Assembly: GCF_024749285.1 (NCBI RefSeq)
Contig: NZ_CP087196.1
Span: 5,146,001-5,210,000 of the forward strand
DNA: 64,000 nucleotides
Direction: 5' to 3'
Origin: Pseudomonas sp. B21-015
Lineage (GTDB): Bacteria > Pseudomonadota > Gammaproteobacteria > Pseudomonadales > Pseudomonadaceae
Under the pieces are notes generated by a model, which was not told the origin of the DNA, did no database searches, and saw only the letters and a program-made list of their open reading frames with translations. The translations under genes and the position numbers were made by a program. This document shows positions 1 to 8,783 of this stretch, piece after piece (within the stretch, counting starts at the first letter, position 1; every line of letters begins with the position of its first letter).

Positions 1-694
1 CGCGACGGTTCAAGGCACGACCTTCAGCACTGTCGTTGGCGGCACGTGGGGCCTCACCGCCCATGCCGCGCAGCATCAGGCGATCACGTTGCAGGCCGCT
101 GAGACGGAAGATCGCCGCCACTGCTTGGGCGCGCTCCTGGCTCAGTTTCACGTTGGCCGGTGCGGCACCCGAGGTATCACTGTGGCCGAGTACCAGCACG
201 ACAGTCTTTGGATCGGCTTCGAGGATTTTCGCGACACGGGTGAACGGGCCGAGGGTCACCGGCAGCAGCATGGCCGGACGATCAGGGTTGAACGAACCTT
301 CTACCGGGGCCGTGACGACCAGCACATTTTCACGGCGCTCGAGTTTCAGGTTGCTGTCCTTGATGGCCTCGCGCAGACGCGGTTCGTAGTCGTCGAGCCA
401 GGCCTGGGTGACTTTCGGATCGGGCATCGGCACGGCTGCTTTGGCGGTGCTCTGCTCCTTGCCGCCGAACGGCCACCACCACTTGCCACCGGCATCGGCT
501 TCAGCCTTGGTGACAGGTGCTGTGGCAGCAGGTTTCAGGGGTGCCGGGGCCGGGGTAGGTTCTTTAGTCGCAACCTTGTCGGAAGAACCGAACGGCCACC
601 AACTGCTGCCGCCTGCGGCGTCATTTTGTGGGGTTTGTGCACAACCGGTGATAGCGAAGCACAGGGCCAGGGCGAGGGTTTTATTGGACGACAT
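1..694 (-). CDS. OmpA-family lipoprotein, C-terminus beyond the window
   Basis: Partial gene; the frame is open to the first base of the window. It starts at an ATG at 694 and encodes a lipoprotein signal with an ITGC lipobox (Cys about residue 18), then a Trp/Pro-rich linker containing two similar segments (SSWWPFGS and KWWWPFGG), then an OmpA_C-like peptidoglycan-binding domain with LGHSDTSG, the SQERAQAV helix and GEGRALNR-like ending. The family anchors the outer membrane to peptidoglycan through the conserved Asp and Arg of this domain. The frame ends just before the final strand, so only a short tail is missing. The repeated WWPFG linker is not part of the standard OmpA fold. Confidence 0.9.
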   Translation of the reverse strand, partial: MSSNKTLALALCFAITGCAQTPQNDAAGGSSWWPFGSSDKVATKEPTPAPAPLKPAATAPVTKAEADAGGKWWWPFGGKEQSTAKAAVPMPDPKVTQAWLDDYEPRLREAIKDSNLKLERRENVLVVTAPVEGSFNPDRPAMLLPVTLGPFTRVAKILEADPKTVVLVLGHSDTSGAAPANVKLSQERAQAVAAIFRLSGLQRDRLMLRGMGGEAPRAANDSAEGRALNRR

Positions 695-807
695 GGGATA
701 TCCACAAAATGAAGTAATGAAGAATCAGACCGGGTTGCCCCGGATAAACAGACGCTTTGAAACCACACAGGCTTTCGGGTTCCGGCCCTGGCCCCCTTGA
801 GCGTGAT

Positions 808-1953
808 TTACAGACAAGTGGCCAGTACTCGCACAAGCTTTTGAGCTCGTGGATCCATCAAAACGTACGGCCCCAGGGTATTTGTCACAAAGCCGAAGGC
901 CACATCGTGTTCTGGGTCAGCAAAACCGATGGAGCCGCCGGCACCCGGGTGACCGAACGCCCGTGGGCCGAGGCCGTAGGTGGCGTTGGGGACGTCCGGT
1001 TGATCGAGCATGCAACCCAGGCCGAATCGGGTCCGGGTCAGTAACGTCTTGTCCTCGCCAATGCTGTGTTCGCGGGTCAACTCGTCAAGCATTTCGCTTT
1101 CCAGCAGACTGCCATCGAGCAGACCGGCGTAGAACCCGGCCAGGCTGCGGGCATTGCCGTGGCCATTGGCGGCCGGCTGCTGCATGCGCCGCCATTCCGG
1201 CTTGTTGGTGCTCGTCAGGATTGACGGCGGGTTGGTGAAGGCCCGGGTGGTCATGGCCGTCGGTTCGCGCATGGTCACTTGCAGCAAGCGCTGGGCCGCG
1301 GCATCACCGAGGTTGCCTTTGCTACGGGCGATGTGCGCCACACGATGAAACTCTTTGTCGGCAAGGCCGACGTGGAAATCCAGCCCCAAAGGCTTGGCGA
1401 CCCGCGCCACGATGGATTCGCCCGGCCCACGACCGTCGGCGCGTCGCAGCAATTCACCGACCAGCCAGCCATAGGTAATCGCCGCATAACCGTGACCTTG
1501 ACCCGGCGTCCACCATGGCGCTTCGGCGGCCAGGGCATCGGCCATGGTCTGCCAGTCGTAAAGTGCTTCGGCGGGCAGCAACTCGCGCAGTGCCGGCAGA
1601 CCGGCCTGATGGCAGAGTAACTGGCGCAGGGTCACGGACTCTTTGCCGGCGGCGGCAAACTCGGGCCAGTAGCGGGCGATCGGGGTATCCAGTTGCAGCT
1701 TGCCTTCGGCCACCAATTGCAGCGCCGTCACGGCGGTGAAGGTTTTGGTGCAGGAAAACAGGTTGGCAATGGTGTCGCTGTGCCAGGCCTCAAGGCCGTC
1801 CTTGTCGGCGGTACCGCCCCAGAGGTCGAGAACGGTTTCACCGCCGATCCGGATGCACAACGCCGCGCCGCGTTCCTGAGGATCGTCGAACAGCGCGGCG
1901 AACGCTTCGCGCACCGCTTCGAACTTAAGCTCGTAATGACCCTGAATCTGCAC
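808..1953 (-). CDS. Serine hydrolase, beta-lactamase class C / EstB-like family
   Basis: About 381 residues. The nucleophile motif Ser-Cys-Thr-Lys lies at about residues 67-70, a Tyr-Gly-Trp motif in the ITYGWLVGE stretch stands where beta-lactamases have YxN, and a GHPGAGGS block near the C-terminus replaces the KTG motif. This combination is typical of the EstB/LpqL-like esterase branch rather than true AmpC, and no signal peptide is seen, so a cytoplasmic esterase or peptidase is more likely than antibiotic hydrolysis. A GTG at 1953 was chosen because GGGAGAG lies about 6 nt upstream; a TTG two codons earlier would overlap that site. It appears monocistronic and is followed by short non-coding sequence. 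Confidence 0.88.
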   Translation of the reverse strand: MQIQGHYELKFEAVREAFAALFDDPQERGAALCIRIGGETVLDLWGGTADKDGLEAWHSDTIANLFSCTKTFTAVTALQLVAEGKLQLDTPIARYWPEFAAAGKESVTLRQLLCHQAGLPALRELLPAEALYDWQTMADALAAEAPWWTPGQGHGYAAITYGWLVGELLRRADGRGPGESIVARVAKPLGLDFHVGLADKEFHRVAHIARSKGNLGDAAAQRLLQVTMREPTAMTTRAFTNPPSILTSTNKPEWRRMQQPAANGHGNARSLAGFYAGLLDGSLLESEMLDELTREHSIGEDKTLLTRTRFGLGCMLDQPDVPNATYGLGPRAFGHPGAGGSIGFADPEHDVAFGFVTNTLGPYVLMDPRAQKLVRVLATCL

Positions 1954-2084
1954 CCGCAACTCTCCCGGATAAACGCTCTACAAAGTGGCCCGCATTGTTC
2001 CAGCCCTTGAGGGTTTTGGGAACAGTCGTGGGCTGGGTGGTAGGTAGCCCTGTATTCCGCTTTGAGAAGCGGCGATGCTGATGA

Positions 2085-2175
2085 CGCCTTCGCGAACAAG
2101 CCCGCTCCCACATTTGACCGAGGTATCCAGACGGACGCGATCCAGTGTGGGAGCGGGCTTGCTCGCGAAGAACGA
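2085..2175. repeat. REP doublet (facing palindromic repeats)
   Basis: Two inverted copies of a Pseudomonas REP-like unit: TTCGCGAACAAGCCCGCTCCCACA at the left and TGTGGGAGCGGGCTTGCTCGCGAA at the right (each core is itself partly palindromic), separated by about 30 nt. It lies between the start of the serine hydrolase and the end of the downstream glycosidase. Confidence 0.85.
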
Positions 2176-2201
2176 TGACGCAGTGTGTCAGAACTCAGCA
2201 A

Positions 2202-4622
2202 TCAATGGCCGTTGCCCGAATGCCCACCTGCATGCCCTGCCCCTTTCCCCGGGCCTTTGCCTGCCTCGCCTTTCCTGCCGCCCTCGGCGTCGTGACTGGC
2301 TTTATCCACCTCGGCCCTGGCCTTCTCGGCCTCTTTGCCAAGTTGATCGACAATCTGCACATTGCTTTTGCGCACGCTGTCGACGAACCCCTGGAACGGC
2401 AGATCAGTAATGCCCACCAGACCGAAGTGCCCGTTCTCGCCATCCAGCAGACGGCCGGTCACCGGTTGATCGAGGTACTGGAACCAGTGCACCCCGACAA
2501 TTGACGGCTCGCTCATCGCCTGCTTGAGGAAGTTGGCGTAAGCCGGGCCGCGGTCTTCTTCCTTCGCCAGTTGCGTCACGCCGCTCCAGAACGGGCCGCG
2601 ATCCTTTGATCCGAAGTTGAATTCGGTGATCAGCACCGGTTTGTCCAGGCTGCGCAGTCTGGCAAAGTCGTAACCGTCCTGGGGTTGCAGGGTGTACATG
2701 TTGAAGCTCAACACATCGCAGTATTGCGCGCAGGACTCAACCGCTTCCGGGGTGCTGATTGCAAAGCGGCCGCCCAGCAACAGTTGATTCGGCGCATGCC
2801 ATTTGAGCGAGTCGGAAATGGTCTTGAAGTAAGTGTCGGCAAAGACCTTCTGGAAGTATTTGAAGTCGGCTTCGATTTCCGGGTATTCGGCGCTCGGTTG
2901 CGGCGGCACGAAGCCCGGGTCCTCCATCAATTCCCAGGCCGGCAGATCAATGCCCCAGGCTTTCGACAGACCCGCCTGGTTACGGTACTTGTCTCGCAGC
3001 TGTTTGAGGAAGGCGCGTTTGGCCGGCACGTCGGTGGTCATCTTCAAGGTGCCGTAGGCCAAGGCATAACGAGCCTTCGGGTCGTCACCGGGACCGGCCC
3101 AGGCCAGTTCGTTGTCGGCGAAGTAACCGATCAGCCATGGATCGTCGCGATGATCGCGGGCGGCGATGGCCACGGCGCGCTCGGTGGCCATGGCGAAACG
3201 CGGGTCGAACGGGTCGGGCATGCCGCCCCACCAATCGGTGCCAGTGCTGATGCTGGCGTAATCGCCGACAATCGACAGCGGCAAGGTGTACGGCACACGG
3301 TCGGCATTGCCCAGAACAGGCGCGCTCCAGTTGCCGAGGGTGTTGAAGCCCCAGGCTTGCAGGCGATCGAGGGTGTGACTGGCCCAGCGTTTTTCGTCGA
3401 TAACCACTTTGCAGGGTTCGGCGGCGGTTGGCTCGGCCGCTTTTTCGACCGACGCTTCAACGGCGCCGGCCTTGGCGGCTTCAGCCACACCGGCCTTGGT
3501 GTCGCTGCCCGGTGCGCAAGGCTCGCCATAAAGACGCTGCAGGTTGGCGCCATAGAAATCGTACCAGCGACCGGCGTTGTAGGCTCGGCCCTGATCGGCA
3601 CCGTTGCCGCCACGGTTATCGCCTTCGCCATAATGGCTGGCCAGGGGTTCGTCGGGTTTGGGCAGGGATTCGAACATCCACTCACGACCGGCGACGTAGG
3701 TCTGGTTGACGCTCGGGGTCACGGTATTAACGCCGAGGGAATAGAACGGATGACCTTCCGGAGTCACCAGGTACCAGCGGCCGTCACGCTTTTCGGTGCG
3801 AAAAAAACCGCTGGCCTTGAACACCGGGCCTTTGTTCAAGCCGCCGAACTTGTCGAGGGACGCCTTCTCGCGCTCGGCCAGCCAGGTTTTCAGTTGTTGC
3901 TGTTCTTTGGCGGCTGCGGATTTCAGTTGCTCGTCGCTGCCGATCTTCTCCGGCCATTTGGCCCGGGTCGATTGCCCATAGGCGTCCACCAGACCGCCAT
4001 AAGCGGCTTTGGTCACGGCCTCGCCGTCCTGCACGCCGAAGCGCTCGAGCAAAATGCTTTGGGCGACTTTCGGCTGGTCCATCGACAAGGTCACCGACAC
4101 CACCTGGCTGCGATCCAGCTCACCGGCGCTGCTGGCCAGCAACACACGTTGGCCCTCGAAGTTCATCGGCATCGGCGGGCCGGCTTTCATGCCCTGGCTC
4201 AGCGGCGAACTGGCGACCAAAGGCACCAGCAGGGTTTGTGCAGGGCCGGCCGGCAGATCGACACGGCTGACCAGGGTTTTGCCGTCATTGCTCTGGATGT
4301 TCACGTACAGGGTCACGGCCCAGCTCATCGCGCTCTGGATCCGCAGGCTCATGACGCCCGACTGCGACCAGTCCCACGCACCGGTCTGCGGCGTCAGGCG
4401 CACGGTCGGCTGGGCGACCGGGTTGAAGGTCACGCGGCGCAGCACTTCACCTTCAGCTGTTTGCTCCGCGTTGGATTGCGGCAGGCTGGCGTCCTGGGTC
4501 GCCACCTGAACCACGTCGGCGGGGCGCACAAAATTGAACAGCGTCTGCTGGTCGGCAGGGGCCGCCAGCAAAGGGGTTGCGAACATCAAGGCAAAAACAG
4601 TGGGCAACGAACGGCGAATCAT
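2202..4622 (-). CDS. Exported clan GH-A glycoside hydrolase, GH50/GH42 agarase-like
   Basis: About 806 residues. The ATG at 4622 (MIRRSLPT) begins a good Sec signal peptide ending near LLAAPA, and GGAGAA lies 9 nt upstream; an earlier in-frame ATG would put extra residues before the signal. The first ~250 residues look like a carbohydrate-binding beta-sandwich; a TIM-barrel region then begins at GRWYLVTPEGHPFYSLGVN, characteristic of GH50-type enzymes. An Asn-Glu pair in FADNELAW (about residue 500) and a Glu in LITEFNFG (about 662) fit acid/base and nucleophile. The last ~40 residues form a charged segment followed by a Gly/His/Lys-rich tail. Substrate is unknown; agarase annotation is by homology only and soil pseudomonads may use it on another galactan. 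Confidence 0.83.
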   Translation of the reverse strand: MIRRSLPTVFALMFATPLLAAPADQQTLFNFVRPADVVQVATQDASLPQSNAEQTAEGEVLRRVTFNPVAQPTVRLTPQTGAWDWSQSGVMSLRIQSAMSWAVTLYVNIQSNDGKTLVSRVDLPAGPAQTLLVPLVASSPLSQGMKAGPPMPMNFEGQRVLLASSAGELDRSQVVSVTLSMDQPKVAQSILLERFGVQDGEAVTKAAYGGLVDAYGQSTRAKWPEKIGSDEQLKSAAAKEQQQLKTWLAEREKASLDKFGGLNKGPVFKASGFFRTEKRDGRWYLVTPEGHPFYSLGVNTVTPSVNQTYVAGREWMFESLPKPDEPLASHYGEGDNRGGNGADQGRAYNAGRWYDFYGANLQRLYGEPCAPGSDTKAGVAEAAKAGAVEASVEKAAEPTAAEPCKVVIDEKRWASHTLDRLQAWGFNTLGNWSAPVLGNADRVPYTLPLSIVGDYASISTGTDWWGGMPDPFDPRFAMATERAVAIAARDHRDDPWLIGYFADNELAWAGPGDDPKARYALAYGTLKMTTDVPAKRAFLKQLRDKYRNQAGLSKAWGIDLPAWELMEDPGFVPPQPSAEYPEIEADFKYFQKVFADTYFKTISDSLKWHAPNQLLLGGRFAISTPEAVESCAQYCDVLSFNMYTLQPQDGYDFARLRSLDKPVLITEFNFGSKDRGPFWSGVTQLAKEEDRGPAYANFLKQAMSEPSIVGVHWFQYLDQPVTGRLLDGENGHFGLVGITDLPFQGFVDSVRKSNVQIVDQLGKEAEKARAEVDKASHDAEGGRKGEAGKGPGKGAGHAGGHSGNGH

Positions 4623-4718
4623 AGGAACGTGGTTCTCCCTAACGACCATCAATGGGCCAGTGGAAAAGCAGTGGCAGTGAGGTAGACAACGCGGCGGGCC
4701 TATTTGCCCACCGGCGCA

Positions 4719-6863
4719 TCAGGAAATTTCACGACGAAATGGCGGCAACGCATTGAGAATAGCTTTGCCGTAGCGCTGCGTGACCAAACGACGGTCGAGC
4801 AAGGTGATGGTGCCGCGATCTTCTTCGGTCCGCAGCAGGCGACCGCAGGCTTGGACCAGTTTCAGCGACGCGTCCGGCACCGAGATTTCCATGAACGGAT
4901 TGCCGCCACGGGCTTCGATCCACTCAGCCAGCGCGGCTTCGACCGGATCGTCGGGCACCGAGAACGGAATCTTGGCGATCACCACGTGCTCGCAGTAGGC
5001 ACCGGGCAAATCCACGCCTTCGGCAAAACTCGCCAGGCCGAACAGCACGCTGGAGTCCCCGCCATCGACCCGCGCCTTGTGCTTGTTCAGGGTTTCCTGT
5101 TTCGACAGGTTGCCTTGAATGAACACTTGCTTGCGCCAGTCGCGGTCCAGCCCGTCGAATACGTCTTGCATCTGTTTGCGTGAGGAGAACAGCACCAGGG
5201 TGCCACGGGAACCCTCGACCAGTTCCGGCAAGTCACGAATGATCGCTGCGGTGTGAGCCGGCGCATCACGCGGGTCGGCTTTGAGGTCCGGCACCCGCAG
5301 CACGCCGGCGTCGGCATGATGGAACGGGCTCGGGACCACTGCGGTCACGGCGGTTTTAGGCAGGCCGGCGCGCATGCGGAAACGGTCGAAGGTGCCGAGG
5401 GCGGTCAGGGTCGCCGAGGTCACCAGCGCCCCGTAAGCCACGTTCCACAGGTTGCGCCGGAGCATTTCCGCCGCGAGGATCGGGCTGGCGTTGACCTCGA
5501 TGTCGAACAACGAACCGCTTTCGGCCAGGGTCAGCCAACGGGCCATGGGCGGGTTGTCTTCCGGGTCTTCGACGGTGAAGGCGGTCCACAACTCCCAGTT
5601 GCCCGAAGAACGGGACAGCAGGCTGCCGAACAACGGATACCACTCTTCGGCCTGGTTGCTGGCGATACCGATGTTGACCTCGCCGTCCATGCCTTCCTTG
5701 AGCAGTTCGGTGAGCCGGGTGAACAGGTCGGTCAGCCGGGCAAAGCCCTTCTTCAGCTCGATGCCCATTTCGCGCATGTGCTCGGGAATCACCCCGCCGA
5801 CGAAACGGTGACGCGGCCGCTCACGGCCTTCGACATCTTCGCCGGGTTTGAAGTCAGCGACCTGCTCACAGGCGCTGAACATGAACTGCTGCTGGGTCTT
5901 GATCTCCCGCGCCAGCTCCGGCACCTGCTCGATCAACTTGCCCAGATCTCCCGGCAATGGATGCTGGGCGAGCAATTTGGTGAGGTTCTTGGCGGTGGTT
6001 TCCAGCCAGTCGGCGGTGGAGCGCAGGCGTGTGTAATGGGCGAAGTGGCCGATGGCCTTGTCCGGCAGGTGATGGCCTTCGTCGAACACGTAGATCGTGT
6101 CGCGCGGGTCCGGCAGTACCGCGCCGCCGCCCAGGGCCAGGTCGGCCAGCACCATGTCGTGGTTGGTGACGATCACGTCGACCTTGCCCATGCCTTCGCG
6201 CGCCTTGTAAAAGGCGCACTGGCCGAAATTCGGGCAATGACGGTTGGTGCACTGGCTATGATCGGTGGTCAGGCGCGCCCAGTCGGCGTCTTCCAGCGCA
6301 GTCGACCAACTGTCACGGTCGCCGTCCCACTTATTGCCGGCGAGCTTTTCGATCATGCTGGTGAACAGCTTCTGACTGGCCTCATCGACCTCGATCTTGA
6401 AGCCTTCTTCTTCGAACAGCTGCGCGGTGGCGGTTTGCGCGTGACCTTCCTGGAGCAACATGTCGAGCTTGGACAGGCACAGGTAGCGCCCCCGGCCCTT
6501 GGCCAGCGCGAAGCTGAAATTCAGCCCGCTGTTACGCATCAGGTCGGGCAAGTCCTTGTAGACGATCTGCTCTTGCAGGGCCACGGTGGCCGTGGCAATC
6601 ACCAGACGCTTGCCGGCGGCCTTGGCGGCGGGGATGGCCGCCAGGCTGTAAGCCACGGTTTTGCCGGTACCGGTGCCGGCTTCCACCGCGACAATCGCGG
6701 GGTCGCCACTGCGCCGGCCTTCGTCGTCGGTGTCGATGTCACCGAGGACCTTGGCGATTTCGGCGATCATCAGGCGTTGGCCGTAGCGCGGCTTGAGGCT
6801 CTTGGCTTCGAGAAAACGCGAGTAGGCGCCCTGGATCGTGGTTTTGAGTTCGGTGCTGATCAT
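4719..6863 (-). CDS. dinG: ATP-dependent DNA helicase DinG
   Basis: 714 residues, the usual DinG length. Superfamily 2 XPD-like 5'-3' helicase that unwinds R-loops and D-loops. Walker A EAGTGTGKT is at residues 61-69. Four cysteines of the iron-sulfur cluster are seen in YLCLSK and in the CTNRHCPNFGQC stretch, and the Walker B box reads DEGH at about residue 259. A motif VI-like QACGRLLRTEEDRG is near the end. Transcription is probably SOS-controlled: a LexA-type CTG-N10-CAG lies 23 nt upstream of the start. The downstream neighbour, about 100 nt on, is the glycosidase in the same orientation. Confidence 0.97.
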   Translation of the reverse strand: MISTELKTTIQGAYSRFLEAKSLKPRYGQRLMIAEIAKVLGDIDTDDEGRRSGDPAIVAVEAGTGTGKTVAYSLAAIPAAKAAGKRLVIATATVALQEQIVYKDLPDLMRNSGLNFSFALAKGRGRYLCLSKLDMLLQEGHAQTATAQLFEEEGFKIEVDEASQKLFTSMIEKLAGNKWDGDRDSWSTALEDADWARLTTDHSQCTNRHCPNFGQCAFYKAREGMGKVDVIVTNHDMVLADLALGGGAVLPDPRDTIYVFDEGHHLPDKAIGHFAHYTRLRSTADWLETTAKNLTKLLAQHPLPGDLGKLIEQVPELAREIKTQQQFMFSACEQVADFKPGEDVEGRERPRHRFVGGVIPEHMREMGIELKKGFARLTDLFTRLTELLKEGMDGEVNIGIASNQAEEWYPLFGSLLSRSSGNWELWTAFTVEDPEDNPPMARWLTLAESGSLFDIEVNASPILAAEMLRRNLWNVAYGALVTSATLTALGTFDRFRMRAGLPKTAVTAVVPSPFHHADAGVLRVPDLKADPRDAPAHTAAIIRDLPELVEGSRGTLVLFSSRKQMQDVFDGLDRDWRKQVFIQGNLSKQETLNKHKARVDGGDSSVLFGLASFAEGVDLPGAYCEHVVIAKIPFSVPDDPVEAALAEWIEARGGNPFMEISVPDASLKLVQACGRLLRTEEDRGTITLLDRRLVTQRYGKAILNALPPFRREIS

Positions 6864-6885
6864 GGATTGTCGGGCGCAAAAAACG

Positions 6886-6901
6886 CTGGATAAATTTTCA
6901 G
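6886..6901 (-). promoter_or_regulatory. Putative LexA (SOS) box for dinG
   Basis: On the minus strand the site reads CTGAAAATTTATCCAG, matching CTG-N10-CAG with an A/T-rich centre, 23 nt before the dinG ATG. dinG is a known LexA target in E. coli. Confidence 0.65.
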
Positions 6902-6962
6902 TGGTTCGGATCGGCCGCTATCATACCCCGCTAATTAATCCCGCGCAGAACGGAGTACCCCA

Positions 6963-7427
6963 ATGACACCTTTTGGCATCGTTTATATCCTGCATGTCCT
7001 GGCCGCCCTGGTGTGGGTCGGCGGCATGTTTTTCGCCTGGATGGTCCTGCGTCCCGCGGCGATGAAGGCGCTGGAAGGCCCTGCCCGGTTGAAGCTGTGG
7101 GTGGAAGTGTTTCAAGGTTTTTTCCGCTGGGTCTGGGTCGCGGTGGTGCTTTTGCCGATCAGCGGTGTGGGCATGATTCATTTGCAGTTCACCGGGTTTG
7201 AAGCGGCACCGCGTTATGTGCAGGTGATGATGGGCTTGTACGTGGTGATGGTGGCGCTGTTTATCCGGATTCAGGCGTTGCTGCTGCCGGAACTGCGCAC
7301 GGCGGTGGAGGCTCAGGATTGGCCGACGGGTGCGGCGACGCTGGGCAGGATTCGCCGGTTGGTGGGGATTAACCTGATGGTCGGGTTGGTGCTGGTGGCG
7401 ATTGCTGCGGCTCGGCCGATGCTCTGA
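6963..7427 (+). CDS. CopD-like small integral membrane protein
   Basis: 154 residues with four predicted membrane helices: HVLAALVWVGGMFFAWMVL, the WVWVAVVLLPISGVG segment, a helix around MMGLYVVMVALFI, and NLMVGLVLVAIAA. The His in the first helix and the WVGG motif fit the CopD/DUF2269-like group, in which some members bind haem or copper; no metal specificity can be read here. It is divergent from dinG with a 99-nt gap, and AACGGAGT lies about 9 nt before its ATG. Confidence 0.8.
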   Translation: MTPFGIVYILHVLAALVWVGGMFFAWMVLRPAAMKALEGPARLKLWVEVFQGFFRWVWVAVVLLPISGVGMIHLQFTGFEAAPRYVQVMMGLYVVMVALFIRIQALLLPELRTAVEAQDWPTGAATLGRIRRLVGINLMVGLVLVAIAAARPML

Positions 7428-7435
7428 GCAATGCA

Positions 7436-7580
7436 TAGCCTCTGTGGCGAGGGAGCTTGCTCCCGCTCGGCTGCGCAGCAGTCGTAATCGATCACTGCGC
7501 ACGTTCTGAAAGAACAGAGTCGCCGGTTTTGGGGGCCGCTTCGCGACCCAGCGGGAGCAAGCTCCCTCGCCACAGAGGGG
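7436..7580. repeat. REP doublet
   Basis: Inverted copies of TGTGGCGAGGGAGCTTGCTC (left) and GAGCAAGCTCCCTCGCCACA (right), about 90 nt apart, between two convergent genes. The centre also has the CGGCTGCGCAGCAGTCGTAA motif that recurs at about 11,490. Confidence 0.85.
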
Positions 7581-7591
7581 CTCAGTCGTTC

Positions 7592-8350
7592 TTACAACCG
7601 CTGAATGCTCACCGAACCCGCCGCCCCGGCAGGCCCTGGCTGACCATCAGCGCCAGGACGACCGCTCTTGCCGCCATCGGCTGTGTACACGATGCAGCCC
7701 TCGGCCTTGCCGCCCGCTCCCGGTTTGCCACCAGTCCCTGCCACGCCACCGGCACCGCCCGCCACTTCGACCTTGATTTGCTCTGCCGGGAATTCACGCG
7801 GCACTTCTAACCGAACCAGCGCACCCGGTGCCCCTGGCTGGCCGTCGCTGCCATCACCGCCGTCGCCGCCATCGCCACCTTGCCCCCCGGTGCAACCCGA
7901 TGCCGCGCCGTTGCCGCCATCGAGACCGACAAAACCCGGTGCACCCGCGCCACCGCGTGCGTCTACCGACAGTTGCGGTGCTTTCAAGGCCTTGATCTGC
8001 AAGTTCAGATTACGCCCGGAGCGCGCGGCCTTCTGATAAGTCCCCGCCGCGCCCCGCGCAGTGATCTGGCTGCCTTCGGACAACTCGGCACGGCTGACCT
8101 TCAATACCAAAGCCTGTTCGCTCGGCACAATGGCGATCCGCGCGTCGCGCCCCAGGTGCAACTCACCGACGGTCACTTCAGTCACGTTCGAGGGAATCAG
8201 CAAGGTACCGTGATCGGCGACTTCCAGCCGTTCCAGTTGCAAGGCGCTGGCGGTGTTGGGCAAGCGCATCAGCGAGTTGGTTTCGACGCTCACCACCTGG
8301 GCGCAGGCCAATGGGCTGATGAGTGCGGCGAGCAGACAGAGTTTACGCAT
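7592..8350 (-). CDS. Exported collagen-like glycine-rich protein
   Basis: About 252 residues. The ATG at 8350 (MRKLCLLAALIS) gives a clean signal peptide with probable cleavage after ACA. Residues ~20-140 are a beta-rich domain resembling surface or polysaccharide-associated folds. The rest is dominated by Gly-X-Y-like repeats in two blocks (GGAGAPGFVGLDGGNGAA..., and GGKSGRPGADGQPGPAGAAG) interrupted by segments holding single Cys residues. Its start overlaps the end of the upstream DUF1145 gene by 8 nt, so the two are likely translationally coupled. Function unknown; the repeats suggest an extended surface or periplasmic structure. Confidence 0.82.
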   Translation of the reverse strand: MRKLCLLAALISPLACAQVVSVETNSLMRLPNTASALQLERLEVADHGTLLIPSNVTEVTVGELHLGRDARIAIVPSEQALVLKVSRAELSEGSQITARGAAGTYQKAARSGRNLNLQIKALKAPQLSVDARGGAGAPGFVGLDGGNGAASGCTGGQGGDGGDGGDGSDGQPGAPGALVRLEVPREFPAEQIKVEVAGGAGGVAGTGGKPGAGGKAEGCIVYTADGGKSGRPGADGQPGPAGAAGSVSIQRL

Positions 8351-8621
8351 GGGAAGCCTTCGCAGTGGCCGGGGCCGGAATGGTTTGCAGGTGAAAAACG
8401 CCGAAAAAGACAATCTTCAGGCGATCACGCCAGGGGTGGGCTCGACCTTTGAGGCTGCGGTTGCAGAACACTAGCTCCAGAAGATGAGTCAGCGCCAACA
8501 GGCTGCCGGCCAGATTGATCAACAGGTGCAGCGGATGAACAAACGGTATGAGCAGATTGACCAGCACCACCAACCAGAACAGCAGGGTCAACAACTTCCC
8601 CAGCCCCCAAAACACCTTCAT
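8343..8621 (-). CDS. DUF1145 (YhhL-like) inner membrane protein
   Basis: 92 residues, with two membrane helices (LLTLLFWLVVLVNLLIP and LLINLAGSLLALTHLLELVF) and a basic C-terminal half containing HPWRDRLKIVFFGVFHL, typical of DUF1145. GGAGGAGCG precedes the ATG by about 3-9 nt. Its stop codon overlaps the start of the collagen-like gene. No function is established for the family. Confidence 0.82.
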   Translation of the reverse strand: MKVFWGLGKLLTLLFWLVVLVNLLIPFVHPLHLLINLAGSLLALTHLLELVFCNRSLKGRAHPWRDRLKIVFFGVFHLQTIPAPATAKASHA

Positions 8622-8783
8622 ACGCTCCTCCGTTGAGAATTATTCTTTGCACGCACAGTAACGGCTTACAGGCGGGATAAGCCAGAGGGCAACAGAAAAT
8701 TCTTCCGGTAGGCGCCGAATGGCCGCCGGGCCCACCTTGATGGTCCTCCGACGGCTCTATCACAGGCCTCTTGATCACAAAGC

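Noticed and set aside
2685..4685. Long plus-strand open frame opposite the glycosidase gene
   Set aside because: Its translation is His/Arg/Gly-rich with no known family, while the minus strand has a signal peptide, catalytic motifs and a ribosome site. High G+C shadow frame.
5253..6893. 546-residue plus-strand frame opposite dinG
   Set aside because: Shadow of dinG, which has intact helicase motifs and Fe-S cysteines.
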